From assembly GCA_012845835.1 (NCBI GenBank), contig JABAKD010000002.1, forward strand, positions 11,754,120 to 11,818,119: a DNA stretch of 64,000 nucleotides, written 5' to 3'. Made by a program: the position numbers and the translations under genes. The notes below the pieces were generated by a model. That model was not told the origin of the DNA and made no database searches. It worked only from the letters and a program-made list of their open reading frames with translations. Origin of the DNA: Undaria pinnatifida (taxonomy: Eukaryota; Sar; Phaeophyceae; Laminariales; Alariaceae). Of this stretch, positions 57,801 through 64,000 are shown one piece after another. Numbering within the stretch: the first letter of the stretch is position 1; each line of letters starts with the position of its first letter.

Positions 57801-60800
57801 ATGTCGCAATTACTAGAGCTGCGAGTCGGCAAGATTTCAAGACTAAGAACTAATCGGTAGGTGCCGTTGGTCGACTTTTTTCGGCAAGTCAGGTGGCGAA
57901 GCAAGCTAATGGCCAGCCGACTTGTCGACTCAAGCCAGGCTAGCGAAGCACGTCAAATTGGCTCCCCCCGGCCGGGGTCCCCGCCCCAAAAAGGAAAAAC
58001 GTACCCCACAATAAACAATCCTTCCTACAAGTTGGAAACCTAATCAGTCGGATAGTCGGCACCTTCGGGAAACGACTGCCTATTAGTCCAACTAATAAGT
58101 AGTTGGTGACTTAATTCGTGCCGACTCACAGGTATACCAATTACAACATCGGCGACATGAAGCATGAAGCATGAAGCATGAAGCATGATGGAAGCAGTGC
58201 GGGCTGCTGGGGTAGGAGATGCCTTCGGATTGCAGCGGAAGGAAATGTGCGACCCGCGCGAAGCACAACACGCGTTGTACATGCAGACTACTCGTGCAGT
58301 AAAGTGACCACGTAAGCGACCTATCCGGGGCAGCTAGGTCGATAAAAGAAGACGGAAGCGCGCCATTAAAACGCGACACGCGCTACTTGTACTACTGTAG
58401 TATACTCGTACGGTAAAGCGAGCTACTGTAATTAAACTTTAAAGCGAGCGAGCGGTGTAACCTGCTCGTCTTCCACGAGAGTGGTGAAGTCCGCCTGCAG
58501 GATGACCTTGTCTCGCCCCAACAGCTCCTCCAGGAAACCGAACTCCCAGATCGCATCGTATCGCACTGGCTTGCCTGAAAACACCCAAAATAGCCAACAA
58601 ACAGCCCAAAGCGGAACGCAGCAACCAGGGTCAATCAGCAACCTCGCCTGCGCAGGATTTTTTCATCGGCCGCTTCCTCCAAATCTCGAGTGAAAAACTG
58701 TTCAACGACAAGGTAGAGACGCCAAGCTTGACGTCAAGATTTCATGCACGCTAGTAGAGCCAGTTATTTGTCTGGTTTGGCGAGGGCAAAAAATGCCGTC
58801 ACCTTCTCCGTTGTCGGCGATGTAGTCAGGTATCACCAGCATTCGCTCCAGGATCCGCGCAACCGCTAGTCCGGCTTCCAAAGCTCTTAGCTGGTTGCCC
58901 ATGCCGAATTGGGGTTGATAGATCTGTCACGCAAGGCAAAGGGGAAAGAGTCGTAGCCCTTTTAGCACCGCACTCCCGTCATGAGGACAAAACACTTGCA
59001 ATGAGACTAGGATAAAAAAATGGCTACGGGGGTGTGATTGCTATTACACCACGGTGTTATGGGGTTGCACAATAACTTGGGCTGTGCGTATTTTGGACTT
59101 GACAGCTATTTAACTAGTTATCACTTGTGTGTCGGAGTACAAAACAAAGAGCTGACTTAGAATAAACACCACACGCCGAGCCACCAAACGCACAGGCCAA
59201 CACAGCTAACAGACGTGGTTTTCATGAATGAACGACATGCGTCGGGCCACCAAACGCACTATGTAGCCAAAATAACTAACCGGCTCAGTTTCCATTAATA
59301 AACACCACACGTCGAGCCACCAAACGCACTAGCCAGATGCAAAAACGTCGAACTCCGTAAATCGCCTCTTGAAACGAACGGCAATACCTACTGGTGGCGA
59401 ACCTGGTAGTCGGCGACTACTACAATACTACTACAATAGTACTACAATACTATAATACATTCAGCAAACTACTAACTAATACACCGAAAATCGACGAGCA
59501 ATGGGAGTGCCGAAACCTCTGCGATATAAAAAAGAAGGTACGTGCCGGGAGGGAGAAGGGCCGACACCAGTAACCACGGCTTGCCCAGAAGATGGAACCC
59601 AAAAGTGAGATAAAATAACAAACAGAAAATTCAGCCAACTCACAGCACTAACAGTAAACTGGCGAGGTATTTCGTCTCATTGTACCTCGGCTCCGGCACC
59701 CTAGGACAATACCTAACCAACTGATAAAACAAGTTGGCGACTTATAATCAGCCCTAGCAACAACTCACGAGGTGCTTGGTCTCATTGTACTGCGGCTCCG
59801 GCACCCCAGGTAGTAACTAGACGGTACTACAGTAGTAGTCGGAGGCAACTAACAATTAGTCGGCGACTTACCATTAAAATAGTCAGCCAACTCACAGTCC
59901 TCACAGAAATTCACGAGGTATTTCACACGTGTTTCCACTGTAGTGCGGCTACCACACCCCAGGGTAAACACCTACCAGGTACCAGGTACCAAGTACCAGG
60001 TACCAGGTAGCCAAAAAAAAAATCATCTGCGACTTTTAGTGTACCAGGTACCTGGTATATGACAGTGATGAACACCCCCCCAAGGCTGGCTTTCTCTACG
60101 GTCGGCAGAACGCAAACGTCGGGCGACACGTGTATGGAAACGCCCCGACGAGATATTCCGAAACCCCGCCATTTCCGTTGTTTGTGCCTCCCTGGATTGG
60201 AGTTCGTCGGCACTGAAATTTCTTCCTGGGGGTCTGCCATACACTGGCGTATATTGTCACATACCGTCGTGAGTCAAGTCACAGCTCCATTTCGGAGTTG
60301 GACCATAATAATCAGGGATAGTAACCAGGGCCCACGACACACACCAAAATCTACATATTCCCAGTTTTTACTAACCACATTTGGCCTTGATTACTATGTT
60401 CGCCCGTAGTAACAGTAACTCACGAGGTATTTCGTCTCATTGTAGTGCGGCTCCGGCACCCCAGGGCGTCGCCACAGGTCCTCCAGCTCAACGTTTCTCG
60501 TTGGTAGGGCCGTTAACCGTTCCATGAAGCGGTATGCCAGGAGCTGCAGATGCGTCAAATCCAGATGTCTTTGGAAGAGGAGATCGTACGCCGGGACGGA
60601 AGATACCGCCGGTTGTTTCTCCTGGTAGGTAGACCCAGATATAAACAAACACGGAGATAGAGAGATAAGAGTGATGTTATGTGTTATGTCAGCCGCTTTC
60701 TCCACAATACTGTAGTAGAAGTGATATTAATAGTGTTGAAAACTCGGGGAATGCCGTGTGCCCCCCCCCTTCTGCCTTGTTAGCGAAAACCCGACGTGCT

Positions 60801-63800
60801 CCGACCCGGCATAGTAGGGATGCGAAGGTCTATGGTCATACGACTACAGCCACGCACAAACTGAGTACACCCACCCCCCGTGCGCGTCCAGTATCCAACA
60901 CGATACATTTTTAATTACGCCCAAAATTCAACTCTAAACCCTAAACCCAACCGCAACCCCGATCCCTCCCCTTCCCGAAGGAGTTTCGCCCGGCGAAATT
61001 CCGGCAGAAAAAAAAGGACAGAAAAATCGACGCTGTCAAGAATTGCCCATGACGAAAACCCCGATCTCCATACCATATCCCATAGGTTAGTATAATAATG
61101 CCGATAATGTGGTCACGTCCCAGCAGGCTCGACATGATACAGTTTGAGTATAAGACACCGTTTTTTTTTTCCATTGCTCATCCCTTCTACAACATTTGCA
61201 CTCTTTTTTTTCCTTCTACCCCCGTACACGTAACTCAGATCCGGGGTCACTAAGCCAGCTCTTCCCCCCCCTCCCCACTACGGCACGCGCCCTTCATTTT
61301 TATCGCGAGAAGACTCCAGCCCTTTCTTCCTTCGTGGACTCGCATCGAATTGCGCCTACCTACGCCCACGCTTTCAGGCGCTCTCAGCAGTCGATTCCTC
61401 TGATCCGTATAACACGCAAGGTAACACTTTAATACCCGTCGGATGTTTGCCTATGGTGGATCCCTTGACAACGGGAGGCGTGAGTGCAAGCGCCGAGCGA
61501 TGCGTCTACGAAAAGCAACTCGACGACATCTTTCGGGAGCCACCATGTCTGTTGTCTGTGTCGTCTAATGCCGATATAGTGCCAGTGGAAACGCTTGTCA
61601 CGGCTGAAAACCCAATACACTGGTGTAGTTTCGGTATCGGTTCTATACTCATTAGTACCCGTATCCGGTATAATGCCAGCATTATTGGCCGGAATATTCC
61701 AGCACCAAAGGGAGACCACCACCACTACTCCCCTCAAATTGGAAACAAATGGTCTCCGACAATCGTTGTAGGCCAGTTGCATGTTACAATTTGAGCAAAG
61801 GCATACCAATGGTGCCAGGTACCGGACAACACGTAAGACACAACACAGCCCCTCGGACAAATTACAAAGCTGACTTTCCCGACAACGTAGAAAGTTCAAA
61901 TGCCGAGCGATGCGTGTGTTACAGAGAAACAAGATATTTCGAAAGCCAGTATTTTCGTTCCGCGTGCCCCTGTCGTATACATTGGAAAAAAAATGGTGTC
62001 CGACAGTTCTTCCCGCGGGGATATCCTAGAGGTTCCCCCCCGGCGCCACACGCCTCATCGGCGTGAACCGGCTACACGCGTGCCAAACCAGGGGTAGCAT
62101 TTTTTGAGAGGTTTTCGCGGTTCACGGCCCTACGATCGGATCGGGTCAGGAGGTTACCAAACTCTCTCGGGTCAAGTCCGGGCAGGCTAAGAGATGGTCG
62201 GAATCTCACGGGTTAGGTCAGATCGGGTCAGTAGCTTTTCAAATCTCACGGGCCGGGTCGGGCCGGGTCGGTTCAAGGTTCGAACCTCTCGCGAGTTAGG
62301 CCGGATCGGGTCAGTAGGTTTTCAAAAATTCCACCGGCCGGGTCGGGTCGGGTCACCCTGAACCCACCGGACCCGACCCGACCCGACCCACGAGACGACC
62401 CGACCCGCGAACAGCCCTGCATTTTTGGGTTCTCCTATTTCTCACGAAAGGGTCTTTCGTGCTCAGCAACTACCAAACGTCGTTCGAGTACCATGTGTAC
62501 TCAAAAGTTACAATTAATAGTATAAGCTCATTGTAGTATCGATGCCGCGAGCGCTAGACTATACGCAGTGTTTTCAAGGTTCGACACAGCGAGAACTGGG
62601 GCATACACAGTACCCAGTATGGTGGACGCCGTGAAACTACGAATTCTGCGAACCCAAGAAACACTGGTGCTGCCCCAATATACTGTCAGGATACCCAGTA
62701 CCCGGTATACGAGTACGACCTACCGGTATGTTATACAACGCACAAATAACGCCGACTCACCCTCACGTACAAGGTGCCCTAGTAATTTGGAGCAATAGCA
62801 GGGCACTGGGACGTAAGAGTATACTGGTACTGCCTCAGTACACTGCTAGTATAGCCAGCACCCGGTACACTGGTGCGACCTATGCTATACAACGCACTAT
62901 CACGCCCACCCACCCTCGCGTACAAGACGTCCTGCAACGTCCGCACAATAGCAGTACACTGGAACGTAAGTACACCGGTACTGCCTCAATACACTGCCAG
63001 CGTACCCATTACCCGGCATACTGCTACCATCTATGCCATACAACGCACTATGGCGCCGACTCACCCTCGCGTACATGGCGTCCTTGTAAGTCCGCACGAG
63101 CTTCTCTGGCGGCCGCTCCCACTCCCCCGCGCTCCCTCCCCTCAGCGCAGGCGTTGGCGTGTTCGCACCCTCCGTCTGGGTAGACCCCTCCTCCTCCTCC
63201 GCCGCCTCCTCGTCCTCCTCCTCCCCCTTCTCTTCCTTCTTCTCCTTCTCCTCCGCCTGCAGCTTCTGACGAGCAAAGCTTATTTCCCCGGTGAGGTTGG
63301 GATGCAATATTCCGAGCCCCCTACCGTGTCCAAACTCTGCCAAGAATCGTTCCAGCGATCCAGCCCACGAGTGCCTCGCGCCGCCTCCTGGTAAAAGCGA
63401 CTCGTCCTGGATGGTAGGATAGGGTAGGGTAAGTCGAGATAGGGTAGGATAGGGTAGGGTAGGCTAGGGTAGGCTAAGGTAGGCTAGGGTAGGCTATGCT
63501 AGGGTAAGTCAGGAAAGGGTAAGTAGTGTAGTGTAGGGCAGGGTAGGCTAGGGCAGGGTAAAGGGTAGGGCAAGGTAGATGGGAGGGGACAAAGGTAGGG
63601 AAATGTAGGGTGGGGTGTGGTGGGGTGGCATGGACAAGGTGGCGACGGCAAGGGCAATGCATACCGGAAAACGCAATGTTCATACAGGAGAACTTCGGGC
63701 ACAAGACTACGGCGTGGGTAATAGATACAACATCTTGTTCTGGCTCTGCCACCGGCCAACGCGCCCACACTACAACAGTGAGGAATGCCGTACACCACTG

Positions 63801-63866
63801 TGGAATGACGATTGGATTCCTCACCTCCCAGGAGTCAGCGTCCAGTACTCGCGCGCGGGCTTCCAT
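54316..63866 (-). CDS. O-fucosyltransferase-like glycosyltransferase (about 8 exons)
   Basis: O-fucosyltransferase-type enzymes use GDP-fucose to modify proteins or glycans in the secretory pathway. Exons: 63825-63866 (ATG at 63866, tentative), 63065-63406, 60424-60621, 58803-58923, 58462-58574, 57512-57616, 55744-55884 (or ending 55792), and a last exon ending with TGA at 54316. Hallmarks: IYQPQFGMGNQLRALEAGLA with RILERMLVIPDYIADNGEG (N-terminal GNQL..L..A....R.LV.P block), KPVRYDAIWEFGFLEELLG, and in the last exon VVPRFVFATSDDAHFLEA, MVPVFTLDDV, IDVAVCSRAALLMLNYFSTY SALI (C-terminal family block). The second exon encodes a Glu/Lys-rich stretch of about 25 residues. The HxRRGD-type loop expected between exons 7 and 8 was not found, and the 7-8 junction phase does not close. 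Substrate unknown. Confidence 0.82.
55050..55645. repeat. Tandem repeat, three units spaced about 230-245 bp
   Basis: 'cgaccaacgcatccccacct', 'cccgctttcgaactcctcc' and 'tgtatcgagcgcacgacgcc' plus 'ttgccgccgaa' recur from about 55080, 55305 and 55555 with substitutions. They lie in the last glycosyltransferase intron, exactly where a missing exon would be expected. Confidence 0.8.
57110..57370 (-). repeat. SINE-like element with tRNA-like head
   Basis: Read on the minus strand, 57370-57280 resembles a tRNA: 'gcgtctccggtggtccaa' (A-box-like 'ggtggtccaa') and 'gtaggttcgaaccccgc' (B box and T arm), with an imperfect acceptor pairing gcgtctc/gagactc. A body follows with 'gaaaaatgaaggcatcacgt' and 'accggggggggaaa', shared with the 46.5 kb copy. 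Stem mismatches and the attached body argue for a SINE rather than a functional tRNA gene. Confidence 0.6.
57440..57487. repeat. Loose hAT-type end next to a splice donor
   Basis: On the minus strand it starts 'ctgtgaattggctgacgatt' and continues 'gtaagccgccgactaa', matching the termini of the hAT-like elements at 10.0, 21.5 and 59.9 kb. The other end was not found. It begins about 25 bp into the intron after exon 57512-57616. Confidence 0.6.
57814..58136. mobile_element. hAT-like MITE (323 bp)
   Basis: The left end is TAGAGCTGCGAGTCGGCA. The right end, reverse-complemented, is TATACCTGTGAGTCGGCA. Flanking 8-mers gcaattac (57806-57813) and ccaattac (58137-58144) agree at 7 of 8. The interior shares 'cagccgacttg' and 'tattagtccaactaataagt' with the 19.0-21.5 kb element. 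It is a deletion derivative lying within the glycosyltransferase intron 57617-58461. Confidence 0.8.
58156..58188 (+). repeat. Microsatellite (catgaag) x4.5
   Basis: Four and a half perfect copies of the 7-mer catgaag directly follow the hAT MITE. The flanking 'gcagtgcgggctgctg' block recurs at 44.65 and 48.06 kb, so the microsatellite expanded inside another dispersed repeat. Confidence 0.9.
59490..59600 (+). repeat. SINE-like repeat fragment
   Basis: 'agtgccgaaacctctgcgat', 'aggtacgtgccgggagggag' and 'ccacggcttgcccagaagat' match 8970-9065 closely and the 13.4 kb copy more distantly. It lies in the glycosyltransferase intron between exons 60424-60621 and 58803-58923. Confidence 0.6.
59650..59970 (-). 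repeat. Array of exon-tail copies interleaved with hAT-type ends
   Basis: Three partial copies of the last 45 or so coding bases of exon 60424-60621 plus its donor occur downstream in the intron, at about 59905-59965, 59765-59812 and 59660-59705. The middle copy still reads PGVPEPQYNETKHL followed by gtgagt; the others are more decayed. Between them lie fragments such as 'gtcggcgacttaccatt' and 'agtcagccaactcacag', which match hAT-like termini. None has a recognisable upstream acceptor, so they are probably not used as exons. Confidence 0.75.
60745..60890 (+). mobile_element. LINE 3' end fragment
   Basis: 'gcgaaaacccgacgtgctcc', 'cggcatagtagggatgcgaa' and 'cacgcacaaactgagtacac' match 29735-29850. 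It ends in a C-rich tract like the other LINE copies. It is heavily 5'-truncated and inserted in the glycosyltransferase intron, antisense to the gene. Confidence 0.5.
61225..61350 (-). repeat. SINE-like repeat copy
   Basis: 'gtaactcagatccggggtca', 'ccccactacggcacgcgcc' and 'tttttatcgcgagaagactc' repeat the 15.9 kb copy nearly motif for motif. A tRNA-like head is not obvious. Confidence 0.65.
61440..62080 (+). other. Plus-strand open region with an internally repeated block, unidentified
   Basis: A plus frame of about 115 codons begins at 61447 (MVDPLTTGGVSASAERC), and a related block follows at 61899-61960 in another frame ('gccgagcgatgcgtgt', reading NAERCV then TEKQDISKASIFVPRAP). The shared 'cgagcgatgcgt' block suggests a duplicated coding segment of a mobile or lost gene. 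Both lie in a glycosyltransferase intron. No family is recognised. Confidence 0.3.
62098..62419. repeat. GGGTCGGGTC element, relative of 22.17-22.48 kb
   Basis: Units 'tctcacgggt-ggtcgg' alternate with 'gtcagtaggttttcaaa'. Near 62355-62400 it turns to 'cacccgacccgacc'-type complement and ends 'cgcgaacagccctg'. The inverted halves and the CCCTG terminus match the 22 kb copy. Confidence 0.65.
62540..63060. repeat. Degenerate tandem repeat, about four units of roughly 110-125 bp
   Basis: The series 'ctggtactgcctcagtacac', 'tgctagtatagccagcaccc', 'ggtacactggtgcgacctat' and 'caacgcac...acccaccctcgcgtacaa' recurs from about 62665, 62825 and 62975, with an older start near 62590. It ends at the donor of glycosyltransferase exon 63065-63406. 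Confidence 0.75.
63411..63620 (-). repeat. GGGTAGG minisatellite in the first glycosyltransferase intron
   Basis: Imperfect units 'agggtaggct', 'aggataggg' and 'agggtaagtc' repeat for about 200 bp. They form a strongly purine-rich plus strand, so the transcribed intron is pyrimidine-rich just upstream of its acceptor at 63407. The array could serve as an extended polypyrimidine tract. Confidence 0.8.
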
Positions 63867-63892
63867 GAACGCGGCGAATGCCCCCCACTGTC

Positions 63893-64000
63893 ATCAATAT
63901 CACCATCGCCATCGTCATCGTCATGATCACCGTCGCCATCAGCATCGTCATCATCATTACCATCACCACCACCCACCATCATCACCATCACCACCATCGC
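63893..64000. repeat. CAT/CAC-type trinucleotide repeat, cut by the window edge
   Basis: Imperfect (atc/acc/gcc)n repeats fill the last 105 bases. On the minus strand one frame would be Asp/Gly-rich, but that frame does not continue correctly into the glycosyltransferase exons. It is treated as a simple repeat upstream of the gene. Confidence 0.75.

Noticed and set aside
1-64000. CRISPR arrays, bacterial operons or prophage
   Set aside because: None seen. Genes are interrupted by spliceosomal introns and the mobile elements are eukaryotic.

Overview
This is nuclear DNA of an intron-rich eukaryote, most likely an alga or flagellated protist. Genes are split into short exons by large introns. 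One gene encodes a centriolar protein (CEP70), so the organism should build centrioles or basal bodies. Dispersed DNA transposons, LINE and Ty1/copia remnants, TTAGGG-type repeats and poly-G satellites fill the rest. A stramenopile such as a brown-alga relative is a guess; nothing here fixes the clade.

Three genes can be read exon by exon. (1) Minus strand, about 7.8-17.4 kb: an SLC35A-type nucleotide-sugar transporter of the Golgi/ER. (2) Plus strand, about 25.9-46.0 kb: a CEP70 homologue with at least 17 exons. One intron holds LINE fragments and another a decayed 7 kb Ty1/copia element. (3) Minus strand, about 54.3-63.9 kb: an O-fucosyltransferase-like glycosyltransferase. The transporter and the glycosyltransferase would both belong to secretory-pathway glycosylation, but nothing in the sequence shows they act together. 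Two small gene fragments are also supported: the 3' end of a coiled-coil protein (3.57-4.26 kb, plus) and an acidic exon at 18.57 kb (plus).

The rest is repeats. A hAT-like family is represented by a 2.56 kb element at 19.0-21.5 kb, a 323 bp MITE at 57.8 kb, a 234 bp MITE at 10.0-10.3 kb and several loose ends near 57.5 and 59.6-59.9 kb. The 10 kb MITE is the most interesting object: its terminal inverted repeat supplies the 5' splice site of a transporter intron, the arrangement known from 'introner' elements. In the glycosyltransferase gene, pieces of the same repeat are interleaved with three decayed copies of the tail of a coding exon. Other repeats include a tRNA-headed SINE-like family (about seven copies), a mariner-like MITE, a 190 bp satellite at 14.4 kb, a poly-G satellite field with a large inverted repeat at 48.9-51.8 kb, and about 25 copies of the 9-mer TACCWGGTA spread through non-coding DNA.

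Splice junctions were read by eye from GT-AG (rarely GC-AG) signals, reading-frame continuity and resemblance to known families. No transcript evidence was available. The 5' ends of all three genes are uncertain.
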